Assembly (NCBI GenBank): GCA_023213395.1 | Contig: CM041465.1 | Span: 63,495,741 to 63,559,740, forward strand | Direction of reading: 5' to 3' | Length of the DNA: 64,000 nucleotides | Source: Cycas panzhihuaensis | Lineage: Eukaryota; Cycadophyta | Shown: piece after piece, positions 1 through 10,691 of the stretch | Position numbering within the stretch: position 1 is the first letter of the stretch | How the letters are laid out: each line of letters opens with the position of its first letter | Notes under the pieces: model-generated | What the model was told of the DNA's origin: nothing | What the model saw: only the letters and a program-made list of their open reading frames with translations | Database searches by the model: none | Translations under genes and position numbers: made by a program

Positions 1-488
1 CGTTTAGGGTGTCGGTGACATAAACTAGAAAACTGGCAATCGTACTCAATGTATGCTATTGTATAACTACACAATCAACAAACATCAAACAAGAAGACAA
101 TGATAGACGACAACTGGCTACAGACAGAAAATGAAGAGACGTAGAAACCTAAATAGAGGAATTGGAGAATGATAAAGACGCAGAAACAAAATAGACAGAA
201 GAGTAGCGAGACTAGGCAGAGACAACAGGCTCAATATCAATTGCAAAGATGATGATGGGTAGAATGTAAGGACGACGATGATGTAGCAAAAGACAAAACG
301 CAATATTGGTCTCAGAGATCAATGCAATAAGGTAAGGCGTTTATGCGTGAATGAATATGGTGAATTGGTAGATTATCAGATGAATACCCACATTATAATA
401 ATAAGAGGTTGATTACTAATATAATATTTTTTTAGAGGTATGTAGATTATGTTGACTATGGACAAGATCAATTCGCTCTGATACCACT
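1..488 (-). mobile_element. 5' internal leader of an LTR retroelement, cut by the window edge
   Basis: Reading on the minus strand, this follows a tRNA-Met-type primer-binding site (475-486) and should be the 5' internal region of the element whose LTR lies at 489-674. It is pyrimidine rich on that strand. I see no gag-like frame or zinc knuckle in it. The element may therefore have a long leader, be non-autonomous, or have its gag beyond base 1. The family is unknown. Confidence 0.45.
475..486 (-). other. Primer-binding site, initiator tRNA-Met type
   Basis: The minus strand reads TGGTATCAGAGC, the standard match to the 3' end of plant initiator tRNA-Met used by most Ty1/copia and many other LTR elements. 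It lies two bases after the CA that ends the putative LTR. Confidence 0.75.
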
Positions 489-674
489 TGTTACGAAACT
501 AGTCGTAACTGGAGAATAATAGCCAAATGCGTGAGAGTATTGAGAACTAGTGAAATCAATAAAACCATATATATTTGATTGAAAAAAATGTTTTATGATG
601 ATATTACATTTGGGTCCTAATTTTATATACATATCAGACCCTCTTTCATGGAAGGATGTGCTCATTCAATAGCA
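489..674 (-). repeat. Putative short LTR (about 186 bp)
   Basis: On the minus strand it starts TGCTATTGAATGAG and ends CGTAACA just before the PBS. A TATA-like GTATATAAAAT lies inside (minus strand, near 620-632). The end at 489 is fixed by the PBS. The start at 674 is a guess from a TG dinucleotide preceded by an AAAGGGG tract, and the true start may be a few bases off. The element interrupts the reverse transcriptase of copy A. The partner LTR would lie left of the window. Confidence 0.5.
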
Positions 675-736
675 CCCCTTTGAATTAATTAATCCTGTGT
701 TTTTTTTTTTTTTTCTTTTTTTTTAAAGAAGTTTAT
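675..736. repeat. A/T homopolymer junction between the short-LTR element and copy A
   Basis: A T-rich run (A-rich on the minus strand) at 701-727 separates the short LTR from the broken RT of copy A. In copy B the RT frame continues through the equivalent point, so copy A is broken here. I see no target duplication. Confidence 0.5.
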
Positions 737-1560
737 AACAGATGAGGTCATGGAAGACAAAATGTATTACCTTTTGGTAAGTAGCACCTACATTTTTGAG
801 ACCGAAGGGCATTACCTTATAGGCAAAGGTACCCCACGGGGTGGTGAAGGTCGTTTTGTGGTGGTCTTTAGGAGAGATTTGAATCTGGTTATAGCCAGAG
901 AAGCTATCTATTAAGGACATGACTTCAAACCCAGAAGTTTGATCAATGATTTGATCGATGAAAGGGAGTGGAAAGTTGTCCTTAGGACACGCATTATTGA
1001 TATCATGGAAATCAATGCATATCCAAATGGTCCCGTTCTTTTTAGCAATAGGAATGATATTAAACACCTATTTAGGGTAGTCGATAGAAGTGATAAGTCT
1101 AGCATCCAAAAGTTTCTCAACCTCCATTTTGATAGCAGTTGAGAGTTTAAGATGGAGATGATGCTGCTTCTGGTGCATAGGACGGGCACTAGGTATGGTA
1201 GTGAGATTGTGGGTGATGATGGAGGGGTTGATTCCCTTCATGTCAGAGTAATCCCATGCAAAGACATCCTGAAACTCCTGGAACAAAAGGGAATATTCCC
1301 TTACCTCATCAGAAGAGCATTTTGCCCCTACCTTAACGACCTTGCCTGAGGCTAAGACTATGTCCTGGGTCGCCCCCATGCACATGGCATTCCCCTCCTC
1401 AGAATGGAGAGGGGCAAGGTCAACAAGAAGAGATGGAATAGGGGATGGAATTGGGTCAACGAGTGTGGACCCAATTACTAGGACCTTCTGGTCGCCAAGC
1501 CTATGGTGACTAAAAGGAAAGTTGGGCATGAAGCCCATTAAGTGCTCAAGCAAGCCTTCA
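736..1560 (-). pseudogene. Reverse transcriptase of copy A, truncated
   Basis: RNA-dependent DNA polymerase domain of a Ty3/gypsy Pol. The run-up includes LFQEFQDVFAWDYSDMKGI, then CIDFHDINNACPKDNFPLPF, FSGYNQIQISPKDHHKT and MPFGLKN, all classic for this family. The frame carries one TAG at 1068-1070, where the family has Trp (P-x-W before the NIIPI block). The domain stops at HDLI, before the YxDD catalytic motif; in copy B the equivalent motif is FMDD. The break is at the A/T homopolymer next to the short LTR. Inactive. Confidence 0.9.
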
Positions 1561-2224
1561 TCATCTTCAAAGTAATCTACCCCATGGATGACCTTACTTC
1601 AAATAGATAAAGTGATAAAGGAAATAGGAGTGATGAGACTGTGGGGGTCATCAGGCTGCCCAACATCCTCAAAAGACTCTAAGAGAGAATCAGGAAGGGG
1701 CTCCTCGGAAGGAGCAAAAGGAAGTTCCTCAAAACCATCACCTGTGGGGGGTGATGGAGAGGAAGAATCAATGAGATATGGGTCAATGCGTATAATGACA
1801 TGTGACACAAGGGGGTGACTAGTCTCTCCAACAAGAGGGGTTCTAGGTTGGGACCTAGAACAAAAAGGGTGCCTCCTACTAGTACGGAGGAAAGAGATGG
1901 GGTGAGAAAAGTCCTCATCCCCGCCAGGGGACTCGTCGTCACTAAATAGGGTGAGGTACCCATAGCTCTCGACACTAATAGGAGCAAAGCGATTAAGACT
2001 AGAGGAAGAATATGTGGGGTCTTCTTCGAGATGGGATGAATCAGGTATGCCGATGGAGCAAGCTAAGGCATGAGTAGAAGGGCCTTTATCTCCCTTCATA
2101 TGGCCATGGCTTGGTTGGTTGGTAAGATGAGTTTTCTTAACAGGTGGGTGTTTGTGAGAAACAATCCTCATTCATCCATCATGAATGAACTTAAGTTACC
2201 CCTAACGGGTCGAACACATGGCTC
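1561..2224 (-). pseudogene. PR-RT linker of copy A Pol
   Basis: Low-complexity, Ser/Pro and acidic stretch joining protease and RT. It holds an SDDES block and a Ser/Pro-rich segment that are shared with copy B (48455-49138) and in part with copy C (61842-61985). The frame is open from 2171 to 1599 on the minus strand, then shifts. No enzyme motif is visible; linkers of this type are poorly conserved in Ty3/gypsy Pol. Confidence 0.65.
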
Positions 2225-2949
2225 CCATTTGATCGAGCCATGGTTGACCCAAGAGAAGATTGTAGTCGACGTCGATATCAAGGACTACAATGTCGGCAAG
2301 GATAGTCTTACCCTCAAGAGTGAGCAGAATGATATGGATCCCAATGGGGTCTTTTCGCTATCGTCGTAGCCTTGGCATCACCATGGAATAGGTTCTAAGG
2401 TAGAAATGCCAAGCTCTTGTATAATGCGCAAGGGTATGGCATTAACAGAAGAACCATTGTCGATGACGGTCCTTCACAAGGTACAATCTGGTGTGTCAAT
2501 AGTGATGGTGAAAGGGAAGTTCCATTGGTGTTCCCTTTCACAAGCGGGAGGAAGGTCTTTAGGGTCAAAAAAAATGATAGGCTCATGGCTTTGGGTAATA
2601 CCCAAAGTGTGAATGGGCACGTCACTCAACCTTAAAGCTTCCAAAAGGAGAGTTTGTTGTTTGGGACAACTTCTTAAGACGTCCATGATGGACATCCTGG
2701 CGGCCACAGTACAAAGCTTGTCGATGACAGAAAAGGCCTTCCCCTTTGCTGTGAATTGAGGAAGGGCTCTTTTGAAATCATAACGACCTAGACGAACGGG
2801 AATAGTCTTGGGAAGTAACGAGACTTTCAGAAGAGGATCAAAGTATGGATTAGAAGAAGAGGTGTCAGCTACCTCTTTAGCAGCTTGAGACTGAGTTAAG
2901 GCATATAAGGGGGTGGCCTCAAGCATTTGAATCACCTTCTTTCCCTTAT
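2225..2949 (-). pseudogene. Protease region of copy A (retropepsin)
   Basis: Aspartic protease that would cut the Gag-Pol polyprotein. The upstream block (2474-2935) has SIMDVLRSCPKQQTLLLEAL and is conserved in B and C. The active site reads DNGSS (Asp codon at 2459-2461), where retropepsins usually have D[ST]G[SA]; Asn in place of Thr/Ser is shared with copies B and C, so it is likely a family trait. The C-terminal DYNLLLGQPWLDQMG block (about 2250-2295) is the usual end of the fold. The frame between the two is broken by shifts. Confidence 0.85.
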
Positions 2950-5100
2950 TCTGGTACCGTGAAGGTGAGGGAGTACGACAATTAGGGGAATGTGAAGAAG
3001 AACATAAATCCCAGGTGCCCTTCCCTTAATCGCATGAAGGACAGGAATCCAGAGATCTTCCCTGGTTCCAGTTGTTTTTGGGTTAAGAATTATGATCACA
3101 TTCCCCATGTTTGGGGAATGGATCCTTGTGGATTGGTTGATCTAGGTTAAGCCTTGAGGCCCATTTAGGGGATGAGTCACATTGAGAGGCATCCCTAGGA
3201 TGCTGAGCCCAACAATGTGAGTTTTCATGGAAACACTCCCTATGAATGGAACACCACTTCTTCTCAAGTGAGGAATCTGGCTTCCTCAATTGAGAGGACT
3301 GGGTGTTACCACCCCTAGGGAGAGCAACTTGAGTAGCTTGTTGGATTTGTTTATTGGAAGTGGGTGATGAAGGAGCTTACAATTTAAGTTCCTTCATCAT
3401 ACGTTCGAATGAACGTATAACAAAAGTGAACAGATCTAGGGTCTTCTCAGTTGGATGAGAAGTGGACCTAATGGACTATTGTGGTTTGGTTTTATTAGTT
3501 TAAGGTGGTGCCTCACGATGTTATGAAAGCTTAAGAGGCTTCTTGAGTCCAGCCTGGATCTCAATAGCCTCAAGTGCTAAGCACTTTGCAATAGTGGAAT
3601 CACATGTAGTTGCCCTCATCTTAAGGACTTCCACATGGACTTCAGGGTGAAGTGCATTAGCAAAGAGATTCTCTTCAATTCCTCAGGCAAAATAGCCTTA
3701 GTCGAATGGAATTCATGAAATTGTCGCACAAAGTCACGGTTCATTTCATCGTGACCTTGTTTGAGTGAAAGAAGGGATTTCATTCCACTTTCAAATAGAT
3801 GAGCTACATCAAAATAGTTGATAAACTCATCCATAAGTTGTTGGAACGAGAAAATGGAATGGGCAGGCAGGCAAAAAAACCACTTAAGGGCATCTCCTTG
3901 TAGGGGTCGTGGAAATAATTTCATTAGTATATGATCATAGGCCCAGTAATCGATGCACGCCATAGAGAAACTATGGATATGCTCCGCTAGATCCTTTGAT
4001 GAAGTTCCATCAAACTTAGGAACTTCAAGGGGATGAGGTGGCAAATTGGTTCTTAATGCCTCAATGGATAATGGTGTCGATCTATAATCCATGAAGGGAT
4101 GTGCCCTTGCCTAGACCATAGGATCGATAAACGATGTGGAAGGTAATGGACAAGGAATGGATGGGGGCGGTAGGCCCATCCCTCCTTAAGGGAATATCCC
4201 TTACTGAAAAGGGACTTGAGGATAAATGTTTTGGAATGAAGTTAGGTTTCTTTGCAAAGGAGCAGCGTAAGGAGCTATGCAGGATGGGGGAAAAGAAGGG
4301 TGTGGAACTGGGTTTTATCCATATGGGCTACCTGTGGGTGGCACAACCCCATATCGATGTAATGGATCCACCCCATAAGCTAGAATATGGTTCCCTTTAC
4401 TGGGCCCCCAAGGCTGAGAAGTATAGCCTAGGGGTATATAAAGAGAGAGGCCAATAGGTTGGTTTTGAGTATACGTGGGAGTGGATCCCACATGACTAGT
4501 AGCAGAGATGTTAGCAGGACCTCTAGGCCTACTAGGAAATGTATGTGCCACATTGGGAAGTGGCATGTTGGCTTGACTAGGAAGAGGTATGTTAACCCCT
4601 AGCTAGGAGAAAGACATACCACGAGAGAGTCTCGAAGAGCTAGGACCATTATGAGGAATAGAAGATGTAACAAATGTCCCTAAGGTAGACATAGACGTAG
4701 AGCAGGATGAATGTGTAGGCATAAAAGGGTTACTTGTCGTGGGAGGTATAGATGTGGATGAAGATAGTGGGATAGGTGCGGATGAGGGGGATACCCCACT
4801 GCAGAAGACATCTTCAAACCATCTAGGATGTGATTGAAGACGAGCAACCTGAAAGCACTCATTAAGGGCTTCAACCACACCGGCAGGAGCGGTATCTACG
4901 TGATCGTAGGAGGTAAATGGGAGCTTATACGAAGTAGACTCCTCAGGACGCTCCTCATAAGAATCACCAACTGGGTGGTGAATCTCGAGAGGAGATGGAC
5001 CCTCTACTACATGATTAGAGGGGTGGGCATCAAGTGGGTGATGTCGATCACCCATATAGTAAATAGGATCGTCACCTTCTTGGGTGGATCCTAGAATGGA
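2950..5100 (-). pseudogene. Gag of copy A
   Basis: Capsid and nucleocapsid polyprotein. From the N-terminus: a Pro/Ser/His-rich region (5055-4315) with HVDTAPAGVVEALNECF and runs such as PSRPRGPA; the capsid core (4092-3616) with PLEVPKFDGTSSKDLAEHIH, ALKWFFCLPAHSI and GHDEMNRDFVRQFHEF, the retrotransposon gag signature; then a zinc finger of C-x2-H-x4-H-x4-C type at 3083-3289 (CSIHRECFHENSHC), the Tat/Athila style rather than the CCHC knuckle. Frames change several times and there are internal stops. The same blocks occur in B (50160-52312) and C (58700-60660). The start codon is not clear. Confidence 0.85.
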
Positions 5101-5404
5101 TGTGGGGAACTCATGAGCTCCTGAGGTAAAAGCATGAGAAGCCCAATCTGAAGGGTATCATTCCATTGTTGAATCAGAATCTGACAATGAAAAAAGATGA
5201 TATGTAGGGTCTTCTAACAATAGAGGCAAACCACGTAGGTGATGTAAGAAATGTCGCATACAAAACTTGTTAACATATTATCAAAAGGAGAAAGATACAA
5301 AGTATGTGTTGGGGGCTGCCCAATGAAAGGAAGAAGTAGAGGAGACCACTAAAAGGTAATAGTACCAACAGGAAGGGGTAGGAACTAGCTCCCTTACTGG
5401 CAGG
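5101..5404 (-). other. 5' leader of copy A between PBS and gag
   Basis: Minus-strand leader with no frame. It is recognisably similar to the leaders of B (52313-52496) and of the unit at 54299-54486, sharing the CAAGT-CTGC-CATGC word near the gag end. No further function is visible. Confidence 0.5.
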
Positions 5405-5422
5405 TCCTTAGTATGGTCACCA
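5405..5422 (-). other. Candidate primer-binding site of copy A
   Basis: One base after the LTR end the minus strand reads TGGTGACCATACTAAGGA. Copy B has TGGTGACCATACTGGGGA and copy C TAGCGACCATACTAGAGA at the same place. The TGG start fits the CCA tail of a tRNA. I could not identify the tRNA by memory. Confidence 0.6.
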
Positions 5423-5423
5423 G

Positions 5424-8165
5424 TGGATGCACATCTACGGGATAATCACTATGCTCAGTAGGAGTAATGGTAGCCAACGATAATGTTGAAGGTGTGGGCG
5501 AAAACCTACAAGCAAAGAAAGTACCATGCAGGGTGCCCCGTGTGCTGGAGCGTAAATTCAGGACCTACAAATGGCACCTAACAACCTTAAAGTAGCCCTC
5601 AATCCAGAAGAGAGAGTGCATATAGAGGGTAGCCTGGATGGACTTGAGAGGGAGGTCCTCCCACCCTTGGATGTCCGGAAGGGAAGAGGAGGAATCCTCA
5701 AAGAGTTTCCCTATGGTAAAGGGAAACAGGAGTAAATAGAGTAGGTGAAAGCCTACGCTATAAGTGGGTCTCCCTTGGTTATTTGGTCAATGCAAATAGG
5801 ACCAAGGGACAAAGGGAAGCAATTAGATCGAGTTTTCCTTTAACAACAAAAGGGGCAGAAAGGAAAAAGATCAAGTGGTACGTATACAAGTAAGTAACGC
5901 CAAATAGAATATACCTAAAGGATATGTTTGGATTAGTAAGAAGAGGAAGAAGGAAATAAGGGTGGTTCCTACAATGCCCTTTTCTTATAAAACAAACATA
6001 TGACATACAAGCATATAAGTACAAACAATTAATACCATTTAACCCTTTACTTTCATATGGTCTAGTTAGCTAGAATATAGATTTTAATAAAAGAAAAAAG
6101 GGAAATGGGGAATAAAGGAGTAGATGTACGTACCCAGGGGGTGTAGCGACCGATGGGAGACCTCACCTACACGCGACATATGACCTCATGCCAACTGATG
6201 GATGTGCGACCAAGATCAATGGGAAGGACGGGGGATTCCTTACCTTCCCCTTGTGAAAGAAAGCAGAACAAAAGGAAGTGAACAGAATGAAGGAAAGGAA
6301 AAGAGGATGAAATGTACTCAGATTTGGAGGCCTTTTCCTTTCATACAAAACTGCTTCAACCTATACATATAAGAACTTGTCCCTTCCAAGGAGGGGCTGC
6401 GAAGATATATATATATATATGCAAGTGTATGTGATTTATATATCAAATTATTATATCAAGTTAGGAAAGTAACTGCTACAAATGACTACAATCTTCCCTT
6501 AAGCAAACATGAACATCAAGTAAGAAGGAGTAAAGGGAAGCCTTAAGATGGCTAAACCCTCCTCTAGATTCTTCACACAACTTTTTAGCATAATAAGATG
6601 AGGGTAAATTACAGCTTATGATAGCAAGAAATATAAGGGTAAATGTAATAAAGTGTTGGAGAGATGTCAAGGTGTGGAGTTGCTATGGGCAATAATCTGA
6701 TATATAAACCCCTACAGAAGATTTCAAGAGATACCAAGCAACATTAGGGACATTATGGGGGCCCAAATGGGAGGCGTTCAAGCCTGGAATTAGTGTAGTA
6801 AGGGATTGCAAATGCTGATAATCTAGTATGGGCCTAAGGCTCACCTACTCCTAATTATCCCAAGAGAAGCATGGGAGTAAGAGAAGAAAGGTGGGAAGGG
6901 GATTGCCCTTGGAGAGTAGGACTAAGTGCGGGGATATCCCTACCTTACTCTCTTCACCCAACCTTTATGGATCTTGTCCTACTGCTTCCTTAAGGAAAAC
7001 TAGCAGAGGAGTGGTAAAAACCTAGAAATAACAGGCTAAACTCAATGGAAACAGTGCTTGCTATAGTCAATCATGAAGAAAGCAAGCAAACAAATAAGGA
7101 AATGAGTCTAACATAGAAATAACATACCATAAATCCTAAAAAAAAGGTTTAGAGGACCTGTTGGGATGAATATAGGGCAAGTTTGCCCCTACAACTAGTG
7201 GAGAGGAGGGCTCCTGTAAGGTTTTGTAGGAGATATCCCAAGAGGCAACTGAAAGAGACACTTGTTGGGGCGAGTTGGAAGAGAACCATACCTAAACTTA
7301 CTTGAGAACATCTGAAGAGAAGCTTTCCACCACGGAGAAGGACTGTTGTAGGTAGATCCTGGCCTAAAGTTGTAGGAAACATAAGCCTGCAGATGCACTT
7401 GTAGAAGGAAAGAGAAAGAGCAGAAGTTGCAGCAGGAAGTAGTTATGTTGAAGAGCCAAAAATCATCCAAGAGAGGTAAAATGATGAGGGTTTTGAGATT
7501 TATACCCATCCCATCCCTAAACAAGCGAATAGGGCTGATCTAGATGTGAGGACACATGGCGATTCTACAGGAAAAGTGAGAATTACCACAACAGTTTTTT
7601 AAAAATAACTTATAATGGTCATACCACGATAAACTTCACGGTACCGCTAAGTTTACCGCAGTGTGGTACTAGAAAGCCAGAATGGCAATAATCTATGTTC
7701 CAGGACCCTTGGAAGGTGATGTGGCAGGCCTAGGAGGGGTTGGCCCTCTTGTCCAGGTGACTACGATAGTCCAAAAGGCATGTGGATAAGGCCAAAAGGG
7801 GCATCAATAGCTAAAGGTCCCAGAAATGAGGTGATAAGAGCTCAAAATCAAGGCATGAATGGGTCATACAAATTAAATGAGGTTTGAGGCGATGTGGAGG
7901 TAGCGCAGAGGGTCGTAAAGTGCCATGGGGGATGCCTAACTTGTGGAAAGGTAGGTCCCGCTAGATCGTCATCGGCTCACAATACAACAAGCAGCATGAA
8001 TAGGTAACAAATGCAAAGTGATCATACACATGAAGCAACCAATCATGCAATGTGGCAACACTTCTATCAACCTTTCCAACGAAATAGTAGAGGTGACAAG
8101 GAAGAAGCATACCAGAGCTTACCTGAGTTGACCTGTCTATATCCATTCCTGGTAGCCGAGAAACA
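5424..8165 (-). repeat. 5' LTR of copy A (2742 bp)
   Basis: On the minus strand it starts TGTTTCTCGGCTACC (8165) and ends ATCCA (5424) next to the PBS. The start is shared with the LTRs at 15597, 53539 and 55750. The TATA box near 7500 divides it into U3 of about 0.65 kb and an exceptionally long R-U5 of about 2 kb. It contains an (AT)n run at 6404-6420. No coding sequence is evident; the open frames inside are AT-poor chance frames. Confidence 0.85.
7498..7510 (-). promoter_or_regulatory. TATA box of copy A LTR
   Basis: Minus strand GGGTATAAATC. The same position holds CAAGTATAAAACCC in copy C, GCATAAAAACCC in A' and GGTATTTAAGTC in the LTR at 53539. In each case it follows a block with TGGTAATTCTC or CATGAAGTTTGTCATG. 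This is the expected Pol II promoter for the genomic RNA. Confidence 0.65.
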
Positions 8166-8546
8166 AATGGCTAGAGCTCCATCAGGCTAAGCAAACCCAT
8201 CCATCAGGGCCTCTTTTATCTTTTTCCCCTATCTAGCCTCCACCCCATGTTAAACTCTATGGTACCATAGATATTGATGTGGGCCCCATTGAGAAAATCT
8301 TATTTTATTTGTAGCCCCGCCTCAAACTTTCTAGCACCATGACATTTGCTATGGGGCCATGGATACCCCCCTTACAAAGGGGGAGGAGAGGTGACCTAAA
8401 AACTAAAAAAAAAAATTCTAAGTGGACTAAACTTGGCCCACTTAGATGAAGGCTACTTAATGCCCTAGTCCTCCCCCTCCCTCGACCTCATTCAAGCTTG
8501 AGGGGGCCTCCATTTCCCTTATGGGGCCCAAAATAAACTTTATAAA

Positions 8547-8607
8547 CTATAAAAAAGTAATTAAATAAAATTAATAAAATGAAATAGCTAAGAGAAGATC
8601 CACTCAC
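8547..8607 (-). other. Candidate 61-bp leader intron of the antisense gene (copy A')
   Basis: Minus strand: donor CTA/GTGAGT at 8607, T-rich tract and acceptor TTTTTTATAG ending at 8547. Copy D has donor CTA/GTAAGT and acceptor TTTTTTACAG in the same place, with the same length. It is short for a plant intron. Inference only. Confidence 0.4.
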
Positions 8608-8794
8608 TAGATCAGGCCTCATCGTTATCATCTCATGTCTATGATCCTAATGGCTATTCTCTCTCCCCAATCCAATAGATTGATCTCTCTCTAGGTGCTC
8701 TTGAATGCTGGCATAGCCTCACTACATAGAGAAAAGGACTCTAGATCTCTCATGGGGCCCATGAAAATGAGTCCCATTTTCACCCTTCTCCCCT

Positions 8795-8804
8795 TTTTTA
8801 TATG
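8795..8804 (-). promoter_or_regulatory. TATA-like box of the antisense gene (copy A')
   Basis: Minus strand GCATATAAAAAAGG, aligned with GTATATAAATGG of copy D at 24159. It is followed on the same strand by the conserved GGTGAAAATG block. Confidence 0.5.
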
Positions 8805-9181
8805 CGGGGCCCCTCAGATGCACCATCTTATTTCTCCTTATTGTGACATCCCTCAGGATCGTCTCATTATGCTCACTTACTTTGTCTTCAAGGTTTGACC
8901 CTCGTTTCATTCTTACAGCTTTTGTTTTGCTCCTTTTTTGTGCATTCATGATGACCTCTTTAACGTTATAGAGGCCCCTTCTACTTTGTTTTTCACATTA
9001 CTCTGAAACATGCACATACTTATACTCCTTTGACTCATTTTAGTGCCTTGAATCTGCTTTTTCCATTCGTTTTAGCCTTTAGGGATCCCAAGGGAGGCTC
9101 CTCCTCCCTTTTGGGCCTCCATAGGCCCTTTGGGGACCCCTAAGGGCTTTGAAGAAGCATATCTTCTAATCTTTTATCACC

Positions 9182-9186
9182 CTTTT
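9182..9186 (+). repeat. Target-site duplication, left (CTTTT)
   Basis: CTTTT immediately before the LTR start at 9187; an identical CTTTT follows the 3' LTR at 14499-14503. A perfect 5-bp duplication proves that the copia element is one integration event. Confidence 0.9.
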
Positions 9187-9838
9187 TGTTAGATAAAGTG
9201 ACAATAATATTTTGGACGCTAAAATTTTGATAGGTTGGTAGCGTGGTTTCCCCACCAAACTTTCTCGTGGGGTTTCCAAGGGGGGCGGGATCCACCCCTG
9301 GCCGGGGGATGCCAGAACACCCCCCCTGCAAAAAGGGGGTTCATGGGTGATAGTCCCTAACCCAGAAAGCTAGCACTAAAAAGTATACTAAATTATAAAG
9401 AGAATCAGGGTCATTTGCTCAAAATACCTTAGATTCTATGGTCAATATTTGTGCCTTGTATGACTCTCATATAACCTGATGTACAGTGTTTTTTTCATTA
9501 TGTTGATGGTGTTTGATGTATTGGATATACTATAAAAAGTTAGGTAGCTGGTTATTGTTGCTATAAGCATTCTGCTACAGATTATATATATTTCTCCATT
9601 ATTTGATAATAAAGATTAATACATTTCCTATGTGGATGTTTCCCTAGCATACTACTAGGGTTTTACTATATTATATTAGGTGTATATATGATAATTTTAC
9701 TTTCTAACTCATTTTATTGTGTTATATTTGGTGTAAGAACTTGCATATTAAATTTTAGTTTCGATTCTTGTAACTAGTTACAAAATAGTTTAGATCTTGC
9801 TGGTAGTTTCAAGTTATTGGGACCTTGTCTTCTCAACA
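9187..9838 (+). repeat. 5' LTR of the copia element
   Basis: Starts TGTTAGATAAAGTG, ends TTCTCAACA directly before the PBS. It pairs with 13853-14498. TATA-like ATACTATAAAAAG near 9526-9538. It contains a C/G-run block (9290-9345) that differs strongly between the two LTRs. Confidence 0.95.
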
Positions 9839-9840
9839 AG

Positions 9841-9853
9841 TGGTATCAGAGCC
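9841..9853 (+). other. PBS of the copia element (tRNA-Met)
   Basis: TGGTATCAGAGCC two bases after the LTR end; standard for Ty1/copia. Confidence 0.95.
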
Positions 9854-9909
9854 ACTTTTTTTTTTTAATGAGTTTGTAAGGGTTTTGGTGTCAACGTTTT
9901 CTACACCAA

Positions 9910-10691
9910 ATGGTGAAACTAGTGAATGCAAAGTTTTAGGTGGAGAAATTTAATAGCAACAATAACTTCAAGTTGTAGAAGTTAAAAGCATATGATGTTC
10001 TAGTATAACAAGGCTTATGTAGAGCTCTTGTAGGCAAATCGAAGAAATTGGCAAGGATGGACAATAACGAATGGGATGATCTAGACAAAAAAAGTCTTAG
10101 CACAATATTATTGTGCTTGGCAGATGAAGCACTATTTAACATCGCAAGGGAGAATCATAGACCCAGTTAGAAGGCATGTATATGACCAAATCAATAATGA
10201 ATAGAATCTATTTGAAGAGGAAACTATAGTCATTATGAATGACAGAAGGTACAAGAATTATTGATCATCTAAATATTTTTAATACTCTTATTTGTCAGTT
10301 GGCTAGTATTGATGTCACGATTGAGGATGAGGATGAGGTTGTTACCTTGTTATGTTCATTACCAGAATTCTTGGATAATATTATCACCTCAATTAGCTTC
10401 AGCACTATAGAAGAATTAGACTATGATTCTGTTGTGAGTGCTTTACTGATAGAATAAGTGTGGAAGAAGTCTAGTCTTGAGACCTCCACCCTAGAAGCTA
10501 TGACAACTAGGGGTAGAATAATTGGGAGAGGACAAAGCTTAAGGGATACATCGAGGTCAAAGTCAAAAGGCAAGAAGAGTAAGCTTAGATGTTGGCACTG
10601 TAATAAGATAGGTCACCTCAAGAAGGATTGCTACAAAAGGAAGGAGTTCCAGAAAAAGGAAGATCCTACTAAAGAGGCTAATCAGGTGTAG
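9910..10691 (+). pseudogene. Gag of the copia element
   Basis: Nucleocapsid precursor. ATG at 9910 opens a frame reading MVKLVNAKF then a stop, and continues with DNNEWDDLDKKSLSTI and LCLADEALFNIA, the usual copia gag blocks. The frame then shifts to the one starting at 10239 (GTRIIDHLNIFNTLICQL, the UBN2-type gag domain). After a TAA at a former Gln (10455-10457) it runs to a CCHC zinc knuckle, CWHCNKIGHLKKDC, near 10592-10633, which is intact and would bind the genomic RNA. At least eight stops in the N-terminal part. Confidence 0.9.

Larger units (their letters stand above)
736..8165 (-). mobile_element. Copy A: Ty3/gypsy element of Tat type, 5' portion
   Basis: Minus-strand element with 5' LTR (5424-8165), PBS, gag, protease and the first part of RT; everything 3' of the RT is lost at about 736. 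Gag, protease, linker and RT match copies B and C in order and sequence, so one family is represented. The high-coordinate end of the LTR abuts sequence that continues a different copy (A', plus strand) homologous to copy D, so A seems to have inserted cleanly into A'. All frames carry stops or shifts; it is inactive. The Tat assignment rests on the gag zinc-finger type, the RT wording and the aRNH of the sister copy A'. Confidence 0.85.
8166..9186 (+). mobile_element. Copy A', segment 1: leader of the antisense gene
   Basis: The reverse complement of this segment aligns with copy D 23737-24800: shared blocks include the promoter area (8690-8810 against 24150-24270), the region ending in a conserved GGACTAGGGCATTA word (near 8460 and 24507), and the TCAAGCCT block that resumes at 14510 beyond the copia insert. 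It is therefore an internal, plus-oriented part of the Tat-type element, cut on the left by insertion of copy A and on the right by the copia element. On the minus strand it carries the TATA and candidate splice sites of the antisense gene. Confidence 0.75.

Noticed and set aside
118-303. 61-codon open frame on the minus strand
   Set aside because: Hydrophobic Leu/Ser-rich frame that follows from pyrimidine-rich DNA; no start context, family or conservation.
6163-6670. Open frames inside the LTR of copy A
   Set aside because: They lie in R-U5, are not shared with the LTRs of A' or C as frames, and have no known motif.
7149-7524. Overlapping frames on the minus strand near the LTR TATA
   Set aside because: Two frames over the same DNA, not conserved in other LTR copies; chance.
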